Positions 1 to 7,754 of a stretch of DNA of 15,391 nt are shown here, piece after piece. How positions within the stretch are numbered: the first letter of the stretch is position 1; the number at the start of each line of letters is the position of its first letter. The notes below the pieces were generated by a model, which worked only from the letters and a program-made list of their open reading frames with translations, was not told the origin of the DNA and did not search any database. The DNA is from REDI01 sp038123735 (GTDB taxonomy: Bacteria; Myxococcota_A; UBA796; GCA-2862545), in NCBI GenBank assembly GCA_038123735.1, contig JAYPAP010000089.1, positions 1 to 15,391 of the forward strand, given 5' to 3'. Both the position numbers and the translations under genes were made by a program.

Positions 1-1580
1 GCCCGGAACCCACGGTTCAACCTACAGAGGTGCCACCGGAAACTTCCGCGTGCAAGACGATCGATCTGGACGAGCGGGCCTTCGTCGAACCCTCTGAGGC
101 CCCCACCAGGCGGCGTCAGCTGGCAGCAGACTTCACCGTTCCGCGTTTTACAGGTGGGAGCTGGAGCTTGAGAGAGAGTTGGACCGGCTGTGACAGCATC
201 ATCATTTTGCCTCACAATCTACGGCTATCCTCCAAAAAGCCAGAGTCATGGTGGGGTACGAGCGTGGCGGACCTGGTCGCAAAGAGCCCTCCAAATGTCG
301 TCTACATCTTCGTTCCACGGCAATCTTCACCCGTAGACACCTATGGAATCGCTGAGGCCATGCAGGCTAATGTCGATGCTGCTCTGGCCGACCTCCCCGC
401 CGATGAGCAAGCGTGGTGGACGGACCGGCTCATCGTCAGCGAACAACGAGCCTATGACCTTGGAAATTGGGTTTCCGACATGCTTCGCAGCGGAGTCGCT
501 CCTACCGGCTTCGCGATTGACCGCTTCCAGCAGACCCGTGGATTGGGTGGGTTTGCCGCCCTCGATGCCTATGACCCGTCGATCACCTCGGGTTGGCCCT
601 GGGAATATCGACTCTACATGGCCGCGAATGAAGCCATCTACTTCAACGTCGAAGTCGAACGCCAAGCCCGGCTGGATGCCGTTGATGCGACCATCGTGGA
701 AGGACTCACAGGCGACGTCATTCAAGAATATGAAGATTTCGAAGTCACCCTTCCCGATGCCGAGACCATGGCCACGTTCGATACCCTCGAAGTGGACATC
801 GTGATGGAGTGCCCCGATACCGCCAACGGCGAAGTCGGGAACTGCGGAGCATGGGACTACCTAGCCCATCTGTGGTTATTCCAGGGTGAAGGCGATGAAG
901 AGACGCGAATCGAAATGGCGCGCTTCATCACGACCTATCATCGCGAGAGCCGGTGGGTGGTGGATGCGAGTCAGGCGCTCGCCTGGTTAAAGGAAGGCGG
1001 CAAGCATAAGTTGCGCTATAACTGGGCTCCACCCTGGAATAAGCAGCCAACCGGTGTCACCCTTCGCCTCCGCCTATCCAACCAAGGCAAGGGCATGCGG
1101 CCGACCGAAGTGATCCCCCTGTACACGGGAGGAAAGCTGAACGCCGACTACAATGCCTCGCGCGAGCCGATGAGCGTGGACCTACCCGCCAGCTCAAAGA
1201 AAGTGGAGTTCCGAGCTATTATCACCGGACATGGGGCCGAGACATCCCTTCAGTGCGCAGAGTTCTGCAATCACGGGCATCGATTCACCATCGCCGGAAC
1301 CGAGCTCTTCAAAGATCACCCTGAAGCTGATATTCAAAACGGATGCGAGACGGATATCGAGAATGGCACCGTTCCCAATCAAAACGGCACCTGGTGGTTT
1401 GGGCGCGGCGGCTGGTGTCCGGGTAAGCGCGTTGATCCGTGGGTCGAAGACGTCACGGAGTCTGTCTCGGGTATGGATGGCCCTATCGCCGTTTCCTACG
1501 AGGCGACGGTTAATGGTGGCGCACCCAATACCAACTATGGCAATATCAAGCTCAGTTCTTGGCTCGTCGTTTATGAGTGA
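1..1580 (+). CDS. PNGase F-like secreted protein, 5' partial
   Basis: This is probably a peptide-N4-(N-acetyl-beta-glucosaminyl)asparagine amidase F-like protein, a family that removes N-glycans from glycoproteins outside the cell. The frame is open to the left edge: a GTG at 30 could start translation, but the codons before it encode a Pro/Glu/Thr-rich stretch (PEPTVQPTE) typical of the linker after an exported protein's signal, so the true start is probably upstream. Numbering from the GTG, residues ~40-235 form an N-terminal domain (WTGCDS, NVVYIFVP, FAIDRFQQTR). Residues ~236-516 resemble the PNGase F double beta-sandwich: CGAWDYLAH (Asp276 matches the catalytic Asp60 position), ITGHG followed by CAEFC (Glu411, likely equivalent to Glu206), and GRGGWCPG. 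The residue after the key Asp is Tyr where I recall Arg in the Elizabethkingia enzyme, so activity and substrate could differ. The TGA stop overlaps the convergent lysC 3' end by 10 bp. The family call is fairly firm; activity is inferred. Confidence 0.8.
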   Translation, partial: PEPTVQPTEVPPETSACKTIDLDERAFVEPSEAPTRRRQLAADFTVPRFTGGSWSLRESWTGCDSIIILPHNLRLSSKKPESWWGTSVADLVAKSPPNVVYIFVPRQSSPVDTYGIAEAMQANVDAALADLPADEQAWWTDRLIVSEQRAYDLGNWVSDMLRSGVAPTGFAIDRFQQTRGLGGFAALDAYDPSITSGWPWEYRLYMAANEAIYFNVEVERQARLDAVDATIVEGLTGDVIQEYEDFEVTLPDAETMATFDTLEVDIVMECPDTANGEVGNCGAWDYLAHLWLFQGEGDEETRIEMARFITTYHRESRWVVDASQALAWLKEGGKHKLRYNWAPPWNKQPTGVTLRLRLSNQGKGMRPTEVIPLYTGGKLNADYNASREPMSVDLPASSKKVEFRAIITGHGAETSLQCAEFCNHGHRFTIAGTELFKDHPEADIQNGCETDIENGTVPNQNGTWWFGRGGWCPGKRVDPWVEDVTESVSGMDGPIAVSYEATVNGGAPNTNYGNIKLSSWLVVYE

Positions 1581-2725
1581 GCGCTAGGCTCGACCAAGGC
1601 CTGATGCACCAGGTCCACCGCCTTCTGCACACTCGCTGGTGGTACCTCCCACCAGGCACAGTCTCCATCAGCCCCGCTCTGCATCACCCACACGCCACCT
1701 TCCAAGATGGCGTCGGTGCCCCGGTGCACCCACTCGAATTCCTGACCCAGGCCGCTACTCACCGCGGTCACCATCGCCGCTGGACCATCAAACACCACGC
1801 TTGGGTGAACCCCGCGCAAGCTCCCGCCATGGACGTTCCGCGTATCTACGTAGAACAACTCCCCGACTTGGCGCCGCATTCTCCCGCCTGCCGCCACGAC
1901 CGCTGCCATCGCCTCGACCCTCGAGACCGCACCAAATCTCAGCTTCACCAACTGCGCATCGCCGGTAACGCCCACACTTCGAGCAATGAGGGGTTTGTCC
2001 GATGCGATTCGGCTCCCCGAACCTGGCCCAGCGGTCGCTACCGCTCGAACCTCAACGCCCGCATCTCGAGCGAGACGAACGGCATCCTCGTGGAGAACCT
2101 TCGCTCCTCCGCGCGCCAGTGCAAGCGCATCATCCAGGGTCAATGACGACAGCTTTCGTGCCCCATCGACCACTCTGGGGTCCGCCGAAAACACCCCGTC
2201 CACATCCGAGCAAATTTCGCACCATTCAGCGCCGAGAGCTGCCGCCATCGCAATGGCGGTCGTGTCCGAGCCTCCGCGGCCCAGCGTCGTGACCTCGCGA
2301 CGCAGGCTGACCCCCTGAAAACCGGCAATTATCGCGACTTCCCCCCGATCCAGCACGGCCTGAACGCGCTCGGGTCGAACCTCTACGACGCGGGCATCGC
2401 CATGCGCATCATCCGTCAGGATGCCAGCCTGAGATCCCGTGAGTGACTTGGCCGGAATTCCAAGATCCCGCAGAGCCATCGCCAAAAGCGCCATGGAGAT
2501 ACGCTCTCCTACACTCACGAGCATGTCCAGCTCTCGTCGGTCCGGTTCAGGCGAAATCGACCGTGCAAGCTCAATCAGCTCAGTGGTCGTATTCCCCATC
2601 GCACTCACCACGACCGCCAATTGATGGCCGGCCTCGGCAGTGCGTGCGATTCGGCGGGCGACATCTTGGATCCGATGGACGTCGGCAACAGAAGAACCAC
2701 CATATTTTTGGACGACGATGCTCAT
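1571..2725 (-). CDS. lysC: Aspartate kinase with divergent regulatory C-terminus
   Basis: Aspartokinase phosphorylates L-aspartate to aspartyl-4-phosphate, the first step towards Lys, Thr, Met and diaminopimelate, in the cytoplasm. The amino-acid-kinase fold is intact: KYGGSSV at residues 7-13, SVGERIS at 71-77, TLGRGGSDTTA at 147-157, SDVDGVFSADPR at 173-184 and GGAKVLHEDAV at 206-216. The protein has 384 residues, somewhat shorter than the roughly 400-plus of common single-function enzymes. After about residue 245 the usual tandem ACT pair is hard to recognise: I see no PG(V/I)AA-type motif and no STSEIKIS-type segment. Feedback control by Lys/Thr may therefore be altered (inference). The ATG start overlaps the upstream gene's stop as ATGA (2722-2725), with a GAGGG Shine-Dalgarno at 2732-2736 and a 6-nt spacer, which supports the start and indicates translational coupling. 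The 3' end overlaps the convergent PNGase-like gene by 10 bp, and no terminator was seen. Confidence 0.93.
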   Translation of the reverse strand: MSIVVQKYGGSSVADVHRIQDVARRIARTAEAGHQLAVVVSAMGNTTTELIELARSISPEPDRRELDMLVSVGERISMALLAMALRDLGIPAKSLTGSQAGILTDDAHGDARVVEVRPERVQAVLDRGEVAIIAGFQGVSLRREVTTLGRGGSDTTAIAMAAALGAEWCEICSDVDGVFSADPRVVDGARKLSSLTLDDALALARGGAKVLHEDAVRLARDAGVEVRAVATAGPGSGSRIASDKPLIARSVGVTGDAQLVKLRFGAVSRVEAMAAVVAAGGRMRRQVGELFYVDTRNVHGGSLRGVHPSVVFDGPAAMVTAVSSGLGQEFEWVHRGTDAILEGGVWVMQSGADGDCAWWEVPPASVQKAVDLVHQALVEPSAHS

Positions 2726-5580
2726 TGAGTACCCTCATTCGTGGGCGCAATCCCCGCTCGCAAAGATAAGTCTGCAGGTACATCCTCACCAAAGTACTGC
2801 AACATCGCCACCCGCCACCGGGCCCAGCCCTGGGCGAGCGTCGATTCACTCTCCAAGCATTGCTCCCCCGCTGCGATGGTCAAGCGGAGATTCTGCGCCC
2901 AACCCACACTCTGATCCATCGTCTGAAGCGACTCGCCACGTTCTTGGCAGGCTAAATCGGCGGACTCAGTCACCGCCATCTGAGCCGCGGTCAGCCCACG
3001 CTCAAAGTCGCCACGATTCACATAATGGGCAGCTAGCTCCAATAAAATTTGGGGGTCTGCTTCAACTGATGGCGGGACTTGCGCGTACTCAAGCAGTGCG
3101 TCCACATTCTCCTTCGTGGTGTCCCGCCCCAAATTGAGGGGTGCGCTGTATTCGATGCGCATATTGTCATCCGTATTGAGGCCAGCTCTTGCTGAGAATC
3201 GCCTCAGAACGTCGCGATCCATTTGCCACGTCGACAGCAGCTTCGTTGGGTCTTTCAGTTCCACGGTCGCCAACTCATCTTCCATGTCTGGCCACCGGGC
3301 GAGTGCAGAACGATACACTGCCAGATTCGGCTCGAATGGTTGGGATGACCCCAGCATGACCAGGTCACCATCCTCCACGGTCATAAATAGATGGACGTGT
3401 GGATAAACATCGGCAAACGTCGCGATAAGTGACTGGAGATCCTCCTCATCCATACCGTACATCTGAACCCACTGAGACCATACGCCACCCTCGGCGAGCC
3501 GGGTGCGGCCCATTTCGAGGAATTCCCGCGTAAATAAGTTGCTGACTCCGGAAATCCACGGATTGCTCGGCTCACTGACAACGATGTCATAGGTACCCGG
3601 GCGCTGAAGCAGCAGATGATTTCGCGCGTCATTCACGATGAGATTGGTTCGCGGATCATCCAAGATATGGTGGTTTGCCTCTGCAAATAGAAGAGCAGCT
3701 TCCTCTATCGCTGGCTCGATTTCCACGATATCGATCTGACCCACATCCGGAATCGTGGCGACTGAGCCCGCGGTAATCCCGCTGGCCAGTCCAATGACCA
3801 AGACGCGTTCCGGGTCCTCCACATGAGGAAATGGGAGCAACGACACCAGCACCTGCGTCGGCATATCCAAGGTCGTGCTGGCTTCCACTTTTCCATTATT
3901 GGCGAGCCAAAGGTTGCCTGTCTCCCTGTTTTTAGCCACGGTGACGACGCTGGATAGACCTTCGCGGTAGTACAGCAGNNNNNNNNNNAGGTCGTACTGG
4001 GCGACGGCATACTCGTGGAGCCCCTCCCGCGTCCGTTCTGAAAGATCATGGATGTATTTATACATTCCCGCGGTCATCAATAGCCGCCTCTCGGCCACTG
4101 CTTCCTCGGTGGACGGTGATAGGCCAACCAACGCCATGACCCCCGCCAACGCCGCGATCACCCCCGTCCAAAGAACCCGCCTAACCTGAGTATTGGACTT
4201 AGGTACTGCCAATACCGCGACGGCAGCAGCGGCCATATTGGCGAGCGCGGCGATCAATACCGTCCCCGTGATCTCGAACCACGGGAGCAATACGAAGCCC
4301 GCAGCAGCGGCGCCGATCACCGAACCCGCCGTGTTAAAGGCATAAATCCGCCCCACCGGCCGGCCCAATTCACCAGCTTCGCCGACGACAGCCCGCACGG
4401 CCAATGGAAAGGCAATGCCCATCAACACCGCCGGAGGAGTCATGATGGCTGCTGCCAAGATCAGCGATACCGACCACACCGATAGCGGGGACCCACCTGC
4501 ATTCATGGCGACAGCGGCATCCTCCATCCACGTAAACGCTTGAACATAGGCGAAGGGCAGCTCGGGAAATGTGAAGAGCAAGCCATACGATAGCAGGGCT
4601 ATACCCACCTGAACGGCGGCGAGGGCCAGCAGCACCCCACCGACTTGCGACCGGGCCCACACCCGATCGGCCACCTTACCGCCTGCCCATCCACCGAAGG
4701 CGATGCCCACCAAAAAAGCGAGGAGCATCACCGAGAAACCGTATGTACTCGCACCCAGCATGAGCCCGAGGACGCGGGTCCAAGTGACCTCGTAGGCAAG
4801 TGACGCGAAGCCGCCCACCCCAACCACCGCCGCGACGGCCAGCTCATGGGGCACCGCACGCCCCACCGACTGAGGAGATGTAGACTCCGAAGCGGATGTA
4901 TTGGCCCACTGCGAAAGGGCGATGGCGCCAATCCCCAACGTGATGTTCGCTACTGCCGCCCCCAAGGTCGTGCCGGTCAGCCCCAGCGAGGGAAGGAGGA
5001 TGAACCCGCACAGCCAGGTCCCAAATACGGCACCGGCGGTGTTCACTCCGTAAAGCGTACCCACCGTATCCCCCGCGCGACTCAATGAGCCCTCCGCAAA
5101 CTTCGCTAAAAGCGGCAGTGTAGCTCCCATCATCGCCGTTGGAGGAAGTAGTAAGGCGAACACCATCACGAACTGGACGGCTCCGAATACGATGGGTGAT
5201 GGCTCCGCCATCTGCCAAAAGCCAAGGTACATGGGCGATATCAAATCCACCAAGAATGGAAAGACCAGCGCGTACCCGCCGATCGCGAGCTCCACCCAAC
5301 CATATACGCGCAGTGGGCGCTCGAAGCGCTGGATTGTCTGGGCCATGATAAATCCGCCGAGGGCCAGGCCCCCCATGAACGCAGACAGGACCGCGGAAAC
5401 CGCAAAGGTCGACGTTCCAAACACCAAATGCAACTCGCGAGCCCAGATCGTCTGATACGCGAGACCAGTTGCCCCCGATACAAAAAACATAAGGAGGAGC
5501 ATAACAATTGCCCGATCGCGACGGAGATCTAACGACCCGGGTTCGACCTGAGGCGGCGATGTAGGCGACAATTCAGGCAA
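2722..5580 (-). CDS. Polytopic membrane protein fused to spermidine-synthase-like domain
   Basis: This belongs to the fused membrane-transporter/spermidine synthase-like family; its reaction is unknown. Numbering from the upstream ATG at 5655, residues ~48-250 and ~268-490 are two homologous membrane halves. GLAYQTIWAREL is echoed by SLAYEVTWTRVL, and NTAGAVFG by NTAGSVIG. Residues ~560-780 form a Rossmann methyltransferase/aminopropyltransferase-like domain with YYREGLSSVV, VLVIGLASGITAG, IVEIEPAI, and SEPSNPW followed by GVSNLFT. True spermidine synthases carry an acidic D-x-x-D-P-type site where this protein has SEPSNPW, so polyamine synthesis is doubtful. Residues ~860-960 look helical and TPR-like. 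I prefer the TTG start at 5580, which has AAGGGAG 5 nt upstream. The ATG at 5655 lacks a Shine-Dalgarno and would share bases with the divergent neighbour's start. A 10-N gap lies inside (3979-3988); deleting it plus 2 bp gives an uninterrupted YDLLYYREG. The gene is coupled to lysC. Confidence 0.88.
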   Translation of the reverse strand: MPELSPTSPPQVEPGSLDLRRDRAIVMLLLMFFVSGATGLAYQTIWARELHLVFGTSTFAVSAVLSAFMGGLALGGFIMAQTIQRFERPLRVYGWVELAIGGYALVFPFLVDLISPMYLGFWQMAEPSPIVFGAVQFVMVFALLLPPTAMMGATLPLLAKFAEGSLSRAGDTVGTLYGVNTAGAVFGTWLCGFILLPSLGLTGTTLGAAVANITLGIGAIALSQWANTSASESTSPQSVGRAVPHELAVAAVVGVGGFASLAYEVTWTRVLGLMLGASTYGFSVMLLAFLVGIAFGGWAGGKVADRVWARSQVGGVLLALAAVQVGIALLSYGLLFTFPELPFAYVQAFTWMEDAAVAMNAGGSPLSVWSVSLILAAAIMTPPAVLMGIAFPLAVRAVVGEAGELGRPVGRIYAFNTAGSVIGAAAAGFVLLPWFEITGTVLIAALANMAAAAVAVLAVPKSNTQVRRVLWTGVIAALAGVMALVGLSPSTEEAVAERRLLMTAGMYKYIHDLSERTREGLHEYAVAQYDXXXXLLYYREGLSSVVTVAKNRETGNLWLANNGKVEASTTLDMPTQVLVSLLPFPHVEDPERVLVIGLASGITAGSVATIPDVGQIDIVEIEPAIEEAALLFAEANHHILDDPRTNLIVNDARNHLLLQRPGTYDIVVSEPSNPWISGVSNLFTREFLEMGRTRLAEGGVWSQWVQMYGMDEEDLQSLIATFADVYPHVHLFMTVEDGDLVMLGSSQPFEPNLAVYRSALARWPDMEDELATVELKDPTKLLSTWQMDRDVLRRFSARAGLNTDDNMRIEYSAPLNLGRDTTKENVDALLEYAQVPPSVEADPQILLELAAHYVNRGDFERGLTAAQMAVTESADLACQERGESLQTMDQSVGWAQNLRLTIAAGEQCLESESTLAQGWARWRVAMLQYFGEDVPADLSLRAGIAPTNEGTQ
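3979..3988. other. Assembly gap (10 N) inside the spermidine-synthase-like gene
   Basis: Ten Ns mark a scaffold join of unknown true length. The flanks end and begin with AG. Collapsing the Ns plus one AG copy removes 12 nt and leaves the minus-strand reading Gln-Tyr-Asp-Leu-Leu-Tyr-Tyr-Arg-Glu-Gly, which fits the family. A 2-bp match alone is weak evidence, but the frame is kept either way. Confidence 0.95.
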
Positions 5581-5585
5581 CGGTA

Positions 5586-5592
5586 CTCCCTT
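5586..5592 (-). promoter_or_regulatory. Ribosome binding site favouring a TTG start
   Basis: On the minus strand AAGGGAG lies 5 nt before TTG at 5580. The longer ATG start at 5655 has no recognisable Shine-Dalgarno upstream. Most other genes here have GAGG/GGAG-type sites 4-9 nt from their starts, so this site helps decide the start of the membrane fusion protein. Confidence 0.5.
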
Positions 5593-5653
5593 ATTAGCCT
5601 TCCATGCATAGCCCGGTCGGTTACGCCGACGAAACACAAGAGGTCGCGTATTC

Positions 5654-7690
5654 ATGTTTCAGCATGACAAGTTGGATTGGACGCTGTCACGGCTCGAGAA
5701 GATGCTTGGGCAAAACCCGGATGATGTGGGTGCTCGTACGGACCTCGCCGCAGCATGCCTCTCTCGCTCTTGGTTTCATGACGGGGGCGAGAGTTGGGCG
5801 AATCAAGCGCTCGCCCACGCACGCCGCGTCTTGCACCATGACCCCGGATCTCAGCATGCCATGGTCATCGCTGGATTGTCGTTGGCCCTCATGGACCGCC
5901 CCGAGCCAGCGACCCGGTACCTGGACCAGGCGGTGCGCATTGCACCCGAGGATGCGAAGATCCATCTGGCCCTTGGTGAGTTGAACCTCCGCCGCGGCAA
6001 TCGCCACCAAGCGGTACAGGAGTTCGAGTTTGCATGTCGTCAGGCACCGAACTCGTGGGAGCCGAATGCCCTGCTCGGCCGGTTATTACGACAACGTGCT
6101 GAGACATTGGGCAATCCCACCAGGGTCCTTGAGCGAAGCCAGTACCACCTCGTAAAAGCACTGAGTAACTGCACATCCCAAGTGTGGAAGCCTCGCCTCA
6201 TGATGGACCTCGCAGTTGCGTGTATGCAGACCGGACGATTTGCCGATGCCAACAAGCTCCTGGCTCGCCTTGTGGAACAATCTGAATACCGACTAAAGGC
6301 GAGGTATTACCTGGGCCTGGTCTCGATCCATGCGGGGAAGTACAAGAACGCAATTCTCCACCTCAGGCAACACGCGGAAGAGCGAGGCGACCACCCGGAG
6401 GTCCACGCTCGAATCGGAATCTGCTACCTGCAACTTGGGGAAATAAGGAAGGCTCGCGAGTCGTGCAACCATGCCCTTACCCTAGACCCGGGCCACCTCA
6501 CCGCTCGGCACACGCTCGGATGCGCCCTGCTCGAGGAAGGGCGCAATGAGGAAGCCAGCCGATTATTTAGGGAAATACTTAGTGATGCCCCAGATCACCT
6601 GCCATCATTCCGCGAGGTTGTGAAGCTGCGACGCGCCGAACGCGATGCAGACTGGCTGGAGCGGGCCTTGCGCACCGAGATCACATCGTTCGACCGTCTT
6701 CCCGTGGCAGTCAATGAGGGATACCGAGTACTCCATCCGAGACAAGCCACGAAGCAGCGTATTGAACTATTGGTCGAGGCCTTCTGCGAAACCGGCGAGG
6801 AACCAGAAACCACCTTGGTCGACCTCACTACCCTCACCACAGATGAGCCCTTGCGAGCTAGCCTCTGGGAATCGGCTGTGGTGGCTATGGCATCTGCCCG
6901 AGCATCGTTCGCCAAGCGATGGGTTGCAGCGCCAGGGCAGTACTTCTCCGCAGAGCGCGGGCAAGAAGTTGCCGCCCTCGCAACCTATCTCCCCGAAGGT
7001 TCGATCCAAGCAGGACTGCAACTCAGCGAAGAAGATCTCCAACGAGCAGCAGTAGACCGTCATGGTCCTGCGACGGATGTCGTCGCCCACCGGCGCCACG
7101 TAGAGTTCGAGCGACAGGAGGCACGCGCGTGGCAAGCCATGGTGCTGGTCGCGCTCGGTCAACTCGGCGGCAGTCGCGGCCACAACTTACTCTTACGCTG
7201 GGCAGCCGAATCGGACCCGGAACTTGCGGTCGCCGCTCGAGCATCGCTGGCGATTGGCGGAGAGGGCCAGGCGGTCGAGGAACTCCAGCTTCTGTCACGC
7301 TCGCAGGTGGCAAACAAAGCCATCGCGAAACTCATCACCGCGGCGCAAAGTGGTGATGGCAGCCGAACTTACCGTCTTGTCTCGAACGAGCCGGGCCATA
7401 TTTGCTCCTCCTGCGGTCGCCACTCTACGGAAGTAGACCACATGATGATTCGAAGCGCGCCAGATGCAACGTCTGTAATCTGCGATCACTGTCTCGCCGC
7501 GATCGCCACACGTCGCCCTCAGCTCGCAACGGACGACCCAAGTGTGGCCTGTGCATTCACCGGGCGGTCCATCGTCGATAGCCAGGACGTCTACGTATTT
7601 AATGGGGTTGCGGTAGCCGACGAAGTCGTAGAACATAGCCTCGGTCTGGCGGAACGTGAGGCAGTAAACACATATCTCGCGAATTGGTAA
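5654..7690 (+). CDS. TPR/helical-repeat protein with ClpX-like C4 zinc finger
   Basis: This is a 678-residue, probably cytoplasmic protein of unknown function; no signal peptide or membrane segment is visible. Residues ~60-320 hold several tetratricopeptide repeats, for example around 68-130, 172-208, 213-246, 248-281 and 282-315, with typical A-x-x-LG-x-x-x-x-x-G and A-x-x-x-DP spacing. Residues ~480-560 are Ala/Leu-rich and could form HEAT-like helices. Near the C-terminus Cys584-x2-Cys587 and Cys610-x2-Cys613 enclose CGRHSTEV and APDATSVICDHC. This closely resembles the ClpX zinc-binding domain, which in ClpX dimerises and binds adaptors and substrates. The cysteine pairs are 22 residues apart here, against about 18 in E. 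coli ClpX. No Walker A/B or AAA+ module is present, so it is not ClpX. A scaffold or adaptor role is inference. The ATG has AAGAGGT at 5638-5644, 9 nt upstream. The membrane-fusion gene diverges from its 5' side. Confidence 0.85.
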   Translation: MFQHDKLDWTLSRLEKMLGQNPDDVGARTDLAAACLSRSWFHDGGESWANQALAHARRVLHHDPGSQHAMVIAGLSLALMDRPEPATRYLDQAVRIAPEDAKIHLALGELNLRRGNRHQAVQEFEFACRQAPNSWEPNALLGRLLRQRAETLGNPTRVLERSQYHLVKALSNCTSQVWKPRLMMDLAVACMQTGRFADANKLLARLVEQSEYRLKARYYLGLVSIHAGKYKNAILHLRQHAEERGDHPEVHARIGICYLQLGEIRKARESCNHALTLDPGHLTARHTLGCALLEEGRNEEASRLFREILSDAPDHLPSFREVVKLRRAERDADWLERALRTEITSFDRLPVAVNEGYRVLHPRQATKQRIELLVEAFCETGEEPETTLVDLTTLTTDEPLRASLWESAVVAMASARASFAKRWVAAPGQYFSAERGQEVAALATYLPEGSIQAGLQLSEEDLQRAAVDRHGPATDVVAHRRHVEFERQEARAWQAMVLVALGQLGGSRGHNLLLRWAAESDPELAVAARASLAIGGEGQAVEELQLLSRSQVANKAIAKLITAAQSGDGSRTYRLVSNEPGHICSSCGRHSTEVDHMMIRSAPDATSVICDHCLAAIATRRPQLATDDPSVACAFTGRSIVDSQDVYVFNGVAVADEVVEHSLGLAEREAVNTYLANW

Positions 7691-7693
7691 CGC

Positions 7694-7716
7694 TTGACGT
7701 TTCCCTAACGTAACAA
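7694..7716. promoter_or_regulatory. Imperfect inverted repeat upstream of metallopeptidase gene
   Basis: The 64-bp gap between the zinc-finger TPR gene and the metallopeptidase gene holds ACGTT (7697-7701) and AACGT (7707-7711) as inverted arms around TCCCT. The left arm is embedded in TTGACG (7694-7699), a possible -35 element. No convincing -10 hexamer sits 16-18 nt further on. It may be an operator or a weak hairpin; this is a low-confidence call. Confidence 0.2.
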
Positions 7717-7754
7717 CGACCTCGAAGTGTTCCACTACGCTGCCTGGAGGTCAC

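Noticed and set aside
2640..3137. Plus-strand ORF of 165 codons over the lysC/membrane-fusion junction
   Set aside because: Composition is Ser/Pro/His/Arg-rich as expected for a shadow of the minus-strand genes, and it spans their coupled junction.
2722..5655. A bona fide spermidine synthase (speE)
   Set aside because: The acidic polyamine-site motif is replaced by SEPSNPW, the protein is fused to a large membrane region, and no speD is present in the window.
7397..7530. A clpX gene fragment
   Set aside because: Only the zinc-finger-like part resembles ClpX; no Walker A/B or sensor motifs occur anywhere in this ORF, and the reading frame is continuous with the TPR region.
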